Of a stretch of 25,593 nt of DNA, positions 1 through 8,496 are shown piece after piece. How positions within the stretch are numbered: position 1 is the first letter of the stretch; every line of letters starts with the position of its first letter. Made by a program: the position numbers and the translations under genes. The DNA comes from Pseudomonadota bacterium (GTDB lineage: Bacteria; Pseudomonadota; Alphaproteobacteria; Caulobacterales; Caulobacteraceae), in the NCBI GenBank assembly GCA_023451375.1, contig JAEXZS010000043.1, positions 1 to 25,593 on the forward strand. Reading direction: 5' to 3'. Below the pieces are notes generated by a model. It did no database searches, was not told the origin of the DNA, and saw only the letters and a list, made by a program, of their open reading frames with translations.

Positions 1-119
1 GTGTCGGCGGCGGCGGCGGCGTCACTGGCGGCGTCTTCGGCCTTGTTCTCGGCGGCGGGCTGGCAGGCGGCCAGGGCCAGGGCGGCGGCCGAGGCGGCGA
101 TCAGGGCGGTGATACGCAT
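1..119 (-). CDS. Small lipoprotein, N-terminal part (runs off window)
   Basis: The reverse strand from 119 reads MRITALIAASAAALALAAC followed by QPAAENKAEDAAS and an alanine run, and stays open to the window edge. The first 19 residues form a short signal peptide ending in a lipobox (L-A-A-C), so the mature protein should be lipid-anchored at Cys19. What follows is Ala/Asp/Glu-rich and low in complexity, as in small envelope lipoproteins of unknown role. The ATG has a strong Shine-Dalgarno, GGAGGAAA, about six bases upstream. The gene lies 82 bases downstream of motA on the same strand. The C-terminus is not visible, so no function can be assigned. Confidence 0.72.
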   Translation of the reverse strand, partial: MRITALIAASAAALALAACQPAAENKAEDAASDAAAAAD

Positions 120-201
120 GGGATTTCCTCCGAATGCTGTTGGCGAGGTTCTAACCTCAGCCGGACGATAACGCCGCCGTGATCGTTCGAGCAAGGCGCG
201 A

Positions 202-1065
202 TCAGTCGCTGATGTTGTTCAGCGCCTCTTCCATTTCCATGAAGGAGGGCTGGGCCGTCGTGGGAATGTCGCCCCGGCCGATCTCGACGGAGATCTGCGC
301 CGCATTGCCGTGCAGGTGGGCGACCAGCACCGACTGGATGATCTTATAGTAGGCGGCCTCTTCGTCCACGATGGCCTTCAGGCGGGCGGCGAAGGGACCG
401 ACCAGACCATAGGCCAAGAACACGCCGAGGAAGGTGCCGACCAGGGCGCCGCCGATCATGCCGCCCAGCACCTCCGGCGGCTCGGTGATCGAGCCCATGG
501 TCTTGATGATGCCCAGCACGGCCGCGACGATGCCCAGGGCGGGCAGGCCGTCGGCCAGGTTCTGAAGCGCGTGCGGCGCTTCGAGGTGCTCGTGGTGGTG
601 CTTATCGAGCTGCTTCTCCATCGCATCCTCGACCTGGTGGGGGTCCTCCAGGTTCATGGTCATCATCCGCAGGGTGTCGCAGATGAAATCGACGGCGAAG
701 TGGTCCTTCAGCACCTTGGGGTACTTCTGGAAGATGGCCGATTCCTTGGGCTTCTCGATATGGCTTTCAAGCGCGACGACGCCCTTGGATTTCATGGTCT
801 TGGTCAGCTGGAACAGCAGGCTCAGCAGGTCCTTGTAGTCCTGCTTCTTCCACTTGGGCCCGGCGAACGCCTTGCCGAACCCGCCCAGGGCGGCCTTGAT
901 CACCGGCAGGCTGTTGGAGATCAGGAACGCCGCCACGCCGGCGCCCAGGATCGCCATCAGTTCGTAGGGCAGCGAGTACAGGATTGTCGCCATCTTGCCG
1001 CCGTGCAGCAGGAAGCTGCCGAACACCATGGCGAACAGCATGATAATGCCGATGATCTGGAACAT
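202..1065 (-). CDS. motA: Flagellar motor stator protein MotA
   Basis: Encodes 287 aa, the usual MotA length. MotA and MotB form the proton-driven stator in the inner membrane, and the MotA cytoplasmic loop pushes on FliG. Four hydrophobic segments are visible, at about residues 1-20, 34-53, 173-190 and 200-222. A large charged cytoplasmic loop lies between spans 2 and 3, and the conserved DGLPALGIVAAVLGIIKTMG block opens span 3. The C-terminal tail is acidic. The start is the ATG giving MFQIIGII, with a modest AGGATC upstream. No motB follows: the next same-strand gene is a small lipoprotein. The stator partner must therefore be encoded elsewhere. Confidence 0.96.
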   Translation of the reverse strand: MFQIIGIIMLFAMVFGSFLLHGGKMATILYSLPYELMAILGAGVAAFLISNSLPVIKAALGGFGKAFAGPKWKKQDYKDLLSLLFQLTKTMKSKGVVALESHIEKPKESAIFQKYPKVLKDHFAVDFICDTLRMMTMNLEDPHQVEDAMEKQLDKHHHEHLEAPHALQNLADGLPALGIVAAVLGIIKTMGSITEPPEVLGGMIGGALVGTFLGVFLAYGLVGPFAARLKAIVDEEAAYYKIIQSVLVAHLHGNAAQISVEIGRGDIPTTAQPSFMEMEEALNNISD

Positions 1066-1107
1066 GGGGTCGGTTGATCCTGACGCGAGACGCGCGGACC
1101 ATCGCCG

Positions 1108-1118
1108 TTAATGATTAA
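1108..1118. promoter_or_regulatory. AT-rich palindrome upstream of motA
   Basis: TTAATGATTAA is an 11-base perfect inverted repeat about 45 bases upstream of the motA start, an AT island in GC-rich DNA. It contains two TTAA elements and resembles CtrA half-sites, but they are 3 bases apart instead of the usual 6-7. It could be an operator or part of the motA promoter; the binding protein is unknown. Confidence 0.3.
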
Positions 1119-1148
1119 GACCCCGTTTCGCCAAACGCCGTCCGCCGT

Positions 1149-2948
1149 CTAGAGACGGCTTTCGCCCGCCAGAATGGCGGCGCGCGTCGCGGGCGTCAGC
1201 TTCTGATAGCCGGCCTTTCCGCCGCGCACATAGAGGACGCCCGCGACCTTCTCGGGATCGAACGCATCCGCCACCAAGTCAGCCTTGCGGTACTTGAAGG
1301 TGCCGGTCGTGTCCGCCGCCTTGATCAGGCGCAGGAAGCAGGGCTGGGCATACGGCGGCAAGCGCGACTCCACATGGGCGGCGAAGGCCGCGGCGTCGAA
1401 CTTGCCGTCGACGACGAGGGCGGCCATGCCGGCCTTGCCGTCCTGTCCGGGCACCGGCACGCCGTAGACGATGGCTTCGGACACGCCGGGCGCATCCATC
1501 AGCACCTGCTCGACCTCGGAAGTCGAGACGTTCTCGCCCTTCCAGCGGAAGGTGTCGCCCGTGCGATCGACGAAATAGAAGTACCCTTCCGCGTCCTGGC
1601 GCATCAGGTCGCCGGTGCGGAACCAGCGGTCGCCGCGCTTGAACACGTCCGTCAGGATCTTCTTCTGCGAGGCGGCCTTGTCGGCGTAGCCCGAGAAGTC
1701 GTGCCGAATGTCGTTGCCGATCTCGCCGATCGCCTCGCCCACCTCGCCGACCTTCACGGGGCGGCACAGGCCGTCGGGCCCCCGCACAGGCTGTTCGGTG
1801 TCAACGTCGAACTGCACGAGCCGGATGTTGATCTGTGATTTCAGATAGCTGGGCACCCGGCCGATCGCGCCCTGCTTGCCGTCGAAGTTGAAGAGCGAGA
1901 CATTGCCCTCGGTCGAGCCGTAGAACTCCAGGATCTCGGGTATCTTGAACCGGCTCTGGAAGTCGGGCCAGACGTCCGCGCGCAGCCCGTTGCCGAAGGC
2001 CAGCCGCAGCTTGTGCGCCCGCTCGTCCTCATTCGGCGCACAGTTCACCAGATAGCGGCACAGCTCGCCGATGTAGACGAACATCGTCGCCTTGGACGCT
2101 TTCACGTCGGGCCAGAAGGTGGTGGCCGAGAACTTCTTGCGGATGATGATCCGCGCCCCGTTCAGCAGTCCAGCGCCCACCCCCACCAAGCCGCCGGTCG
2201 AGTGATACAGCGGCAGGACGTTGAAGACACGGTCCTGCGGCGTGGAGCGGGTCGCCCCGGCGAAGGCGCGCATGTAGGTGCGGGCGCGTGAATGGGGAAT
2301 CCGCGCCGCCTTGGGCAGGCCGGTGGTGCCCGACGTATAGATGAACAGGGCCGTGTCGCGATTGGTCATGCCCTCCCGGGCGGCGCGTGCCGGGCGGACG
2401 GACGATCCGCTGCGAACCGGCTTGTCCAGGCCGCGCCGGTTGCTGGTCTCCTGGTCTTCCGGCATGCCCAGCACCCACAGCATCAGGTCACGCGGAACGT
2501 GCGGGCGCGCGTCTTCGATCTGGCGCCAGCAATCCTCGTCCGCGACGATGTTGAAGCCGCCCGAGATGGACAGGCAGTGGCCCAGCGCCTGGCCGCTCAG
2601 GTTGGTGTTGATCAAGGCGGCGGCGACGCCGACCTTGGAAAAGCCGATCCACGCCGCCAGATATTCCACGCGGTTCGTCATCATCAGGGCGATCACATCG
2701 CCTCGGCGCAGGCCGCGGCTCTTGGCCCAGTGGGCGAACCGGTTGGCCATGGCGTCGAATTCGCGGAAGGTCAGGCTGCGGCGCTCATCCTCCAGAGCGA
2801 CATGATCGGCGAACTTGTCGACCGCCTCCTCGATGTCGTCGCAGAGCAGGACGTCGCTGTCGAGCTGAATGGGCTTGATGCGTTTGAGCAGGCGGAAGAG
2901 GCCGCGCGCGAACCGGACATCCCGTCGGATATTGGCTACAAAACCCAT
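1149..2948 (-). CDS. Long-chain acyl-CoA synthetase (FATP/FadD6-type AMP-binding enzyme)
   Basis: Encodes 599 aa of the ANL adenylate-forming superfamily. These enzymes activate long or very long chain fatty acids with ATP and CoA through an acyl-AMP intermediate. The P-loop-like motif YTSGTTGLPK lies at residues 204-213. FYGSTEGN is the A5-type motif of the FATP/very-long-chain subgroup, followed by GAIGRVP. GYFYFVDRTGDTFRWKGENVS holds the hinge and adenylate-binding motifs. The C-terminal domain ends near FKYRKADL, which carries the catalytic lysine region. The N-terminus has a basic amphipathic stretch that may contact membrane. The gene is monocistronic-looking, 83 bases upstream of motA. 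The ATG at 2948 has only a distant GGAG, so the start is less certain than the identity. Its natural substrate cannot be read from sequence. Confidence 0.93.
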   Translation of the reverse strand: MGFVANIRRDVRFARGLFRLLKRIKPIQLDSDVLLCDDIEEAVDKFADHVALEDERRSLTFREFDAMANRFAHWAKSRGLRRGDVIALMMTNRVEYLAAWIGFSKVGVAAALINTNLSGQALGHCLSISGGFNIVADEDCWRQIEDARPHVPRDLMLWVLGMPEDQETSNRRGLDKPVRSGSSVRPARAAREGMTNRDTALFIYTSGTTGLPKAARIPHSRARTYMRAFAGATRSTPQDRVFNVLPLYHSTGGLVGVGAGLLNGARIIIRKKFSATTFWPDVKASKATMFVYIGELCRYLVNCAPNEDERAHKLRLAFGNGLRADVWPDFQSRFKIPEILEFYGSTEGNVSLFNFDGKQGAIGRVPSYLKSQINIRLVQFDVDTEQPVRGPDGLCRPVKVGEVGEAIGEIGNDIRHDFSGYADKAASQKKILTDVFKRGDRWFRTGDLMRQDAEGYFYFVDRTGDTFRWKGENVSTSEVEQVLMDAPGVSEAIVYGVPVPGQDGKAGMAALVVDGKFDAAAFAAHVESRLPPYAQPCFLRLIKAADTTGTFKYRKADLVADAFDPEKVAGVLYVRGGKAGYQKLTPATRAAILAGESRL

Positions 2949-3237
2949 GCTCGCCGATACTCCGGTCCAGTCGCTTCCACCCGCCTTCGGTGTGGACGAA
3001 GACGCCAGTCCGGGTCAACTCGCTGATCCGGCCCGCCCTTCATTTGTTCGCCTGACGTCGGGGAAATCCATAGGCGGCACGGCGAAAAATACGGCGAAGC
3101 TGCGTCAAAACGCGCCTATCCGGACGCGCGGTCGCCTCATTCGGTACGACAACGGTGTTTCTTCAGGGCTTTTCCAGCCTGAGCGGAACGAGCGCGTCCT
3201 CCAGAAGGTTGGCTGATCAACGTTATGGAGGACAGCC

Positions 3238-3759
3238 ATGTCTATGACCTATCCCACTCAGACGACCACCGCCGCGACGGAAACGCAGGAGGTCTTCGTT
3301 CCCCGCTATGCGCGCCAGACCAAGCGCCGCGACAAGCCGGTCAAGACCTGGATGATCCTTGCACCCATCGGCGCCGTGGTCGTCCTCGGCGGCGCCGCGG
3401 CCCTGCTGATGAGCGGCGCAGAGGAATCCGTCGCGCCGGCAGAAACCGCCGCTCCGCAGGCCGCGCCGGCCTTGCCCGCCACGACGTCGCCGGAGCCGGT
3501 GGTCAGCGAGGCGACCATCCCGGCCACGTCCGTGGAACGCTCGACCCCGCCCGCCACCCGTCAGGCTCCGGCTCGCCTAGCCGACCCTCCGGTGGCGCGC
3601 CGCGCCGCGCCTGAACCCGAAGCTCGCACGGTGGAACCGACCAGCACCCCGGCGGCCGCCACCGCGAACAGCGAACCGGCGGCGCCCACGATCCAGCCCG
3701 CGCCCTTGACGCCGCCGGCTCCGCCGCCGCCCGCGATCGTGGTCCAGCCCCTCGACTAG
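3238..3759 (+). CDS. Single-span membrane protein with Pro/Ala-rich C-terminus, unknown function
   Basis: Encodes 173 aa. A basic N-terminus of about 40 residues (RYARQTKRRDKPVKTW) precedes one hydrophobic span, about residues 39-60 (MILAPIGAVVVLGGAAALLM). The remaining ~110 residues are almost entirely Ala, Pro, Thr, Glu and Val, ending in a PPAPPPPAIVVQ segment. The positive-inside rule predicts N-in topology with the disordered tail in the periplasm. This layout resembles the anchor and linker of TonB- or SPOR-type proteins but no folded domain follows. The ATG at 3238 has a good GGAGGA six bases upstream. A strong hairpin terminator lies just after the stop. I do not recognise a family. 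Confidence 0.82.
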   Translation: MSMTYPTQTTTAATETQEVFVPRYARQTKRRDKPVKTWMILAPIGAVVVLGGAAALLMSGAEESVAPAETAAPQAAPALPATTSPEPVVSEATIPATSVERSTPPATRQAPARLADPPVARRAAPEPEARTVEPTSTPAAATANSEPAAPTIQPAPLTPPAPPPPAIVVQPLD

Positions 3760-3774
3760 GATCGCTCACGGAAA

Positions 3775-3805
3775 GGGCCGGCGAAAGCCGGCCCCTTCTT
3801 TTTGC
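3775..3805 (+). terminator. Rho-independent terminator after the Pro/Ala-rich protein gene
   Basis: An 8-bp stem GGGCCGGC / GCCGGCCC closes a GAAA tetraloop and is followed by CTTCTTTTT. It lies 15 bases after the stop of the plus-strand gene and just before the end of the convergent sirtuin gene. Confidence 0.85.
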
Positions 3806-3807
3806 AC

Positions 3808-4521
3808 TCAGGCCGACTGCAGAGCGCCGAAAAAGTCCGGGACGGTGCGTGTGGCCGGCCCGTAGAGGCCTTCGTCGAACGGGCCGCCGGTGGGTTCGAG
3901 GTTGATTTCCACGGTCCTGGCCCCCGCCCGACGCGCCAGACTCGCGAAGCCCGCCGCCGGATAAACGGAACCGGAGGTGCCGATCGCGACGAACAGGTCG
4001 CATCGTCGCAGCGTGGCCTCGATACGATCCATCTCCAGCGGCATCTCCCCGAACCAGACCACATGCGGCCGAAGGCGGCCGGCAGGGTGATGCGGCGACG
4101 GTTCGTCTGCGCGGAGGTCTCCGTCACAATCACGAATGACGCCAGAAGCCGTACAGCGGGCCTTGAGCAGCTCACCGTGCATGTGGATCAGCCGGAAGCC
4201 GGCCGTCGGCGGCTTCTGGGCGTGGGCGCGGTCATGGAGATCGTCGACGTTCTGCGTGACCAGCAGGAATTCTCCCGGCCAGCGCGCGGCCAGATCCGCC
4301 AGAGCGTGATGGGCGGCATTGGCCCGCACGGTGGCCAACTGGCGACGGCGGCGGTTGTAGAAGTCCTGCACCAGGGCCGGATCACGGGCGAAAGCCTCCG
4401 GCGTCGCCACCTCTTCGAGCCTATGCCCCTGCCACAGCCCGCCGTCGTCTCGGAAGGTGGGAACGCCGGATTCGGCCGATATGCCCGCGCCGGTCAGGAC
4501 GACCAGATTCCGCGCCCGCAT
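3808..4521 (-). CDS. cobB: NAD-dependent protein deacylase, CobB/SIRT5-like sirtuin
   Basis: A Sir2-family lysine deacylase using NAD+ and releasing nicotinamide and O-acyl-ADP-ribose. Visible motifs are GAGISAESGVPTFRD, TQNVDDLH, MHGE (catalytic His), RPHVVWFGE, IGTSGSVYPAAGF and INLEP. The Y-x-x-R motif that reads acyl carboxylates in class III sirtuins is present (FYNRRRRQL), so succinyl- and malonyl-lysine are likely substrates besides acetyl-lysine. The zinc-knuckle region has only two cysteines (ARC and RDC); the second Cys pair is missing. The reading frame also allows an ATG at 4548, which would add MRPWRGPRG. I chose 4521 because MRARNLVVLTGAG fits family starts and avoids overlapping the upstream gene, which ends 4 bases before. 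The two genes probably form one transcript. Confidence 0.92.
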   Translation of the reverse strand: MRARNLVVLTGAGISAESGVPTFRDDGGLWQGHRLEEVATPEAFARDPALVQDFYNRRRRQLATVRANAAHHALADLAARWPGEFLLVTQNVDDLHDRAHAQKPPTAGFRLIHMHGELLKARCTASGVIRDCDGDLRADEPSPHHPAGRLRPHVVWFGEMPLEMDRIEATLRRCDLFVAIGTSGSVYPAAGFASLARRAGARTVEINLEPTGGPFDEGLYGPATRTVPDFFGALQSA

Positions 4522-4525
4522 CCCC

Positions 4526-4963
4526 CTAGGGCCGCGCCAAGGCCGCATCGACCTGACGGCTCACCTCGGCCAGTCCCGCCGGGAATGAAGCCGAACTCTC
4601 CAGCAGTCGGTTGAAGCGCCGCAGATCGCCGGTATCGATGCGCCGCACGGACTTGCTTCGAGACCATTCATGGCCCAGCCGCCGACCCAGCCGGCAGGCG
4701 CTGGTCAGCGTCGTGGAGTTTCCCTCGGCCTCGGCCCGTGCGATCACCTCGCGCCAGTTGGGAGAGCCGGGCTGGCACAACAACTGGCCGGAACACTCTC
4801 CTGTCCAGAAACGTCGGTACCAATTGCGATGGCCGGCGCTTTCGAACACAGGCGCATGCCCCGCCAAGGCCGCATCGCACCGAGCGTCGAACACCTGTGC
4901 GGCCGTCGGAGAGGCGGTCAGCAGCACGGCCGTCGCCAGGATGGTCATTGTCGCTCGCCGCAT
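4526..4963 (-). CDS. Secreted hypothetical protein, cysteine-containing
   Basis: Encodes 145 aa. A signal peptide is visible (MRRATMTILATAVLLTASPTAAQ, predicted cleavage after TAA or AAQ). The mature part is about 122 residues with four cysteines (DARC, GEC, LLC, SAC), which suggests two disulfides in the periplasm. Trp and Arg are frequent (HRNWYRRFWTGEC). The ATG at 4963 follows GGAAG at short spacing; an in-frame ATG at 4948 is an alternative that would still leave a signal peptide. The stop is 4 bases from the sirtuin start, so co-transcription is likely, although a functional link is not evident. No family recognised. Confidence 0.8.
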   Translation of the reverse strand: MRRATMTILATAVLLTASPTAAQVFDARCDAALAGHAPVFESAGHRNWYRRFWTGECSGQLLCQPGSPNWREVIARAEAEGNSTTLTSACRLGRRLGHEWSRSKSVRRIDTGDLRRFNRLLESSASFPAGLAEVSRQVDAALARP

Positions 4964-5098
4964 CGTCTTCCAATCGGTTGCCGAGCGTCAGCTGACATGA
5001 GGCGGCCCTGGGGCACAAGCGGGACAGTCCATGATCGGCGGTTGATCCGCAAGGCAGGCGCACCTTAGATCGCCCGCATCATCCCCGGAGAGATTCCC

Positions 5099-6205
<1,107 letters not shown>

Positions 6206-6214
6206 ACAAGGTCC

Positions 6215-6245
6215 GTTGCAAAACGCAACTAACTGGCTCTAGCAT
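6215..6245 (+). promoter_or_regulatory. Candidate promoter with embedded dyad before the VOC gene
   Basis: GTTGC-AAAAC-GCAAC (6215-6229) is a perfect 5-bp inverted repeat. TTGCAA inside it (6216-6221) could be a -35 element, with TAGCAT (6240-6245) as -10 at 18 bases. A repressor bound to the dyad would block this promoter. This would allow the three downstream genes to be expressed separately from frmA. Both elements are only approximate matches. Confidence 0.35.
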
Positions 6246-6284
6246 GGGCTGACCGGCGAACGGCCGGGCAGAGGGAGGTTTCGG

Positions 6285-6665
6285 ATGTTCACCCACGTGA
6301 TCGTCGGCGCTGACGACATTGAGGCGTCGCGCCTCTTCTACGATGCGGCGCTGGGCGCACTTGACGTCGAGCCCGGGGCCCAGGACCCGAAGGGTCGCTA
6401 CTGGTGGCGGACGCGACGCGGCGCCTTCGCGGTGGGCAAGCCGATCGACGGCGATCCCGCCTGCCACGCCAACGGCGGCACCATCGGCTTCGCCGCCGAA
6501 AGCCCCGAGGCGGTCGAGGCCTTCCACAAGGCCGGTGTCGAAGCCGGCGGCACAGCGATCGAGGACCCGCCGGGATGGCGGGAAGGCGCGTTCGGCAAGC
6601 TGTACCTCGCCTATATGCGCGATCCCTCCGGCAACAAGATCTGCGCCATGCACCGGGCCGGATGA
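6285..6665 (+). CDS. VOC-family (glyoxalase/bleomycin-resistance-like) protein
   Basis: Encodes 126 aa, one vicinal-oxygen-chelate module made of two beta-alpha-beta-beta-beta units. The first starts at MFTHVIVGADDIEASRLFYDAALG, where His4 is a likely metal ligand. The second covers SPEAVEAFHKAGVEAGGTAIEDPP and ends in the typical YMRDPSGNKICAM. Members include lyases, dioxygenases and thiol-adduct enzymes acting through a divalent metal. The ATG has a strong GAGGGAGG. The stop overlaps the S-formylglutathione hydrolase start, and frmA lies 79 bases upstream. A role in glutathione-adduct chemistry, such as glyoxalase-like action or adduct formation, is plausible but inferred only from context. 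Confidence 0.9.
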   Translation: MFTHVIVGADDIEASRLFYDAALGALDVEPGAQDPKGRYWWRTRRGAFAVGKPIDGDPACHANGGTIGFAAESPEAVEAFHKAGVEAGGTAIEDPPGWREGAFGKLYLAYMRDPSGNKICAMHRAG

Positions 6666-7504
6666 TGGAAACCACGAAGACTCACGTCGTTCATGGCGGA
6701 ACGCTTCGCTATCTGAGGCACGACAGCGCCACGACCGGCACGCCGATGACCTTGTCGGTCTTCGTTCCACCAGGCGAAGGCCCGTTCCCCATGCTGATCT
6801 GGCTGTCCGGACTGACCTGCACCGAGGACAACTTCACCACCAAGGCCGGAGCCTATCAGTCGGCGGCGAAGCATGGCGTCATCATCGTCGCGCCCGACAC
6901 CAGTCCGCGCGGAGAAGGCGTGGCGGACGATCCGGCCTATGACCTTGGACAGGGCGCGGGCTTCTACGTGGATGCGACCCAGGCGCCGTGGGCGCCGCAC
7001 TTCCGCATGGAGTCCTATGTCACGGGCGAGTTGATCGACCGGGTCGACCGCGGGTTTCCGACGACGAAGACACGCTCCATCCTCGGCCATTCCATGGGCG
7101 GGCACGGCGCGCTGACGCTGGCGCTGAACCACCCCGACCTGTTCCGTTCTGTGTCGGCCTTCGCGCCGATCAGTTCGCCTACGCAGTGCGCCTGGGGCCA
7201 AAAGGCCTTCACGGCCTATCTGGGCGAGGATCGCGCCGCCTGGGATCGATACGATGCCGTGAGCCTCATCAAGGCCGGCGCGGCGAAGGGCGTCTACGAC
7301 GACATCCTGATCGACCAAGGCGACGCCGACGGCTTTCTCGCCGACCAGTTGAAGCCCCACCTGCTCACGGACGCGGCCGAGGCGGCGGGACAGAAGGTGA
7401 CGCTGCGGATGCAGCCGGGCTATGATCACTCCTACTTCTTCATGGCCACCTTCATCGCCGACCATGTGGCGTTTCACGCAAGGCGGCTGAAAGACCCCCG
7501 ATGA
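6662..7504 (+). CDS. fghA: S-formylglutathione hydrolase
   Basis: Encodes 280 aa, the family length for the alpha/beta-hydrolase that cleaves S-formylglutathione to formate and glutathione, the last step of GSH-dependent formaldehyde detoxification. The nucleophile is Ser144 in GHSMGGHG, the acid is Asp223 in IDQGDADGFL, and the histidine is His256 in GYDHSYFF. Other family blocks are WLSGLTCTEDNF, APDTSPRG and GAGFYVDAT. Although the frame is open far upstream, the real start is the ATGATG pair at 6662/6665, which overlaps the VOC stop and gives METTKTHVVHGG, a typical N-terminus. Translational coupling is expected. The cysteine in LTCTED is the conserved one linked to thiol regulation in this family. 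Confidence 0.95.
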   Translation: MMETTKTHVVHGGTLRYLRHDSATTGTPMTLSVFVPPGEGPFPMLIWLSGLTCTEDNFTTKAGAYQSAAKHGVIIVAPDTSPRGEGVADDPAYDLGQGAGFYVDATQAPWAPHFRMESYVTGELIDRVDRGFPTTKTRSILGHSMGGHGALTLALNHPDLFRSVSAFAPISSPTQCAWGQKAFTAYLGEDRAAWDRYDAVSLIKAGAAKGVYDDILIDQGDADGFLADQLKPHLLTDAAEAAGQKVTLRMQPGYDHSYFFMATFIADHVAFHARRLKDPR

Positions 7505-7722
7505 CCGACCCCTATGAACCGATGTTCTCCGCCCTGTGCCGCGAGGTGGGATTCTGCCTGCATGACAAGGGGCGGAAGCGGGTGATCGCGGCCCTGCCCA
7601 ACGGGCTGGACGCCGGCGTCAAGGCGGTGTTCGCCGCCGAAGGGGTCGACGAGCCGAATGCGCCGGGCGACCTGAAGCGCGCGGTGCGCGACTGCCTGAA
7701 GGCGCACTTGCCGCAAAGCTGA
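7501..7722 (+). CDS. Small hypothetical protein at the end of the formaldehyde gene run
   Basis: Encodes 73 aa. Its ATG overlaps the fghA stop by four bases (ATGA), so translation is probably coupled. The sequence starts MTDPYEPMFSALCREVGFCLHDKG and ends with a likely helix, PGDLKRAVRDCLKAHLPQS. Three cysteines (two in ALCREVGFC, one in RDC) are notable for a soluble small protein. There is no signal peptide or membrane span. I recognise no domain. Its position suggests a helper or regulator of the formaldehyde pathway, but this is inference. Confidence 0.78.
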   Translation: MTDPYEPMFSALCREVGFCLHDKGRKRVIAALPNGLDAGVKAVFAAEGVDEPNAPGDLKRAVRDCLKAHLPQS

Positions 7723-7827
7723 GCGGTATCGCATAAGGCGGAACGAATTCGGGCCGCACGGCTTGGGTTCGGCGAACGAGCGCCTAGATGAGGCGCATCG
7801 GAAATCCTTGTCGAACAGGAGCCCATC

Positions 7828-8439
7828 ATGGCCTTCACCCTGCCGCCCCTCCCCTATGCCTACGACGCCCTGGAACCGGCCATCGACAAGGAGACGATGA
7901 CCTTCCACCACGACAAGCACCACCAGACCTATGTCGACAACCTGAACAAGGCGGTCGACGCCGACGCCTCGCTGCAGGGCAAGTCGCTGGAAGAGATCTT
8001 CGCCGCCATCTCCAAGGCCCCCAAGGCCGTTCGCAACAACGGCGGCGGCCACTGGAACCACTCCCTGTTCTGGGAGCTGCTGGCGCCTGAAGGCCAGACG
8101 GGCGAGCCTTCTGAAGAGCTGAAGGCGGCCATCGAGCGCGATCTGGGCGGCTTCGACAAGTTCAAGGAAGACTTCAACGCCGCCGGCGCCGCGCAATTCG
8201 GCTCGGGCTGGGCCTGGCTGATCGTGCAGGACGGCAAGCTGAAGATCACCTCCACCCCGAACCAGGACAATCCGCTGATGGACGTCGCCGAGGAGAAGGG
8301 TGCGGTCGTGCTGGGGGCCGACGTCTGGGAGCACGCCTATTATCTGAAGTACCAGAACCGCCGCGCCGACTATCTCAAATCGTTCTGGTCCGTCGTGAAC
8401 TGGAACAAGGTCAACGAACTGTACGCCGCCGCCAAGTAA
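7828..8439 (+). CDS. Superoxide dismutase, Fe/Mn family
   Basis: Encodes 203 aa, full length. It converts superoxide to O2 and H2O2. Metal ligands are His in TFHHDKHHQTYV, His in GGHWNHSLFW, and Asp and His in DVWEHAYYLKY. Its start MAFTLPPLPYAYDALEP is like alphaproteobacterial enzymes usually annotated SodB. However, the second-sphere residues are of the Mn type: Gly-Gly-His instead of Ala-Ala-Gln before the second ligand, and NQD with a C-terminal-domain glutamine in TPNQDNPLM. The metal could be Mn, Fe or either, so no symbol is given. The ATG has AGGAG at good spacing. A perfect-stem terminator follows. There is no signal peptide, so it is cytoplasmic. Confidence 0.95.
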   Translation: MAFTLPPLPYAYDALEPAIDKETMTFHHDKHHQTYVDNLNKAVDADASLQGKSLEEIFAAISKAPKAVRNNGGGHWNHSLFWELLAPEGQTGEPSEELKAAIERDLGGFDKFKEDFNAAGAAQFGSGWAWLIVQDGKLKITSTPNQDNPLMDVAEEKGAVVLGADVWEHAYYLKYQNRRADYLKSFWSVVNWNKVNELYAAAK

Positions 8440-8461
8440 GGCTGCGAGAGACCGAACGAGG

Positions 8462-8494
8462 ACGCCCGCCGGCCGGCCCGGCGGGCGTTCTTCA
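8462..8494 (+). terminator. Terminator between SOD and the convergent small gene
   Basis: An 11-bp perfect stem ACGCCCGCCGG / CCGGCGGGCGT with a 5-base loop, followed by TCTTC. The T tract is weak, but the stem is very stable and lies in the convergent gap, so it may serve both strands. Confidence 0.7.
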
Positions 8495-8496
8495 TG

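Noticed and set aside
310..1077. Long open frame on the plus strand opposite motA
   Set aside because: It is antisense to a clear MotA protein, with His/Gln/Asp-rich composition typical of reverse-complement shadow frames, and it has no ribosome site.
4987..4996. GTCAGCTGAC palindrome before frmA
   Set aside because: A 10-base palindrome is expected by chance at this GC content. It is over 100 bases from the frmA start and has no partner elements.
6404..6661. Upstream extension of the fghA reading frame
   Set aside because: It overlaps the VOC gene in another frame with Arg-rich composition; the family start is at 6662 or 6665.
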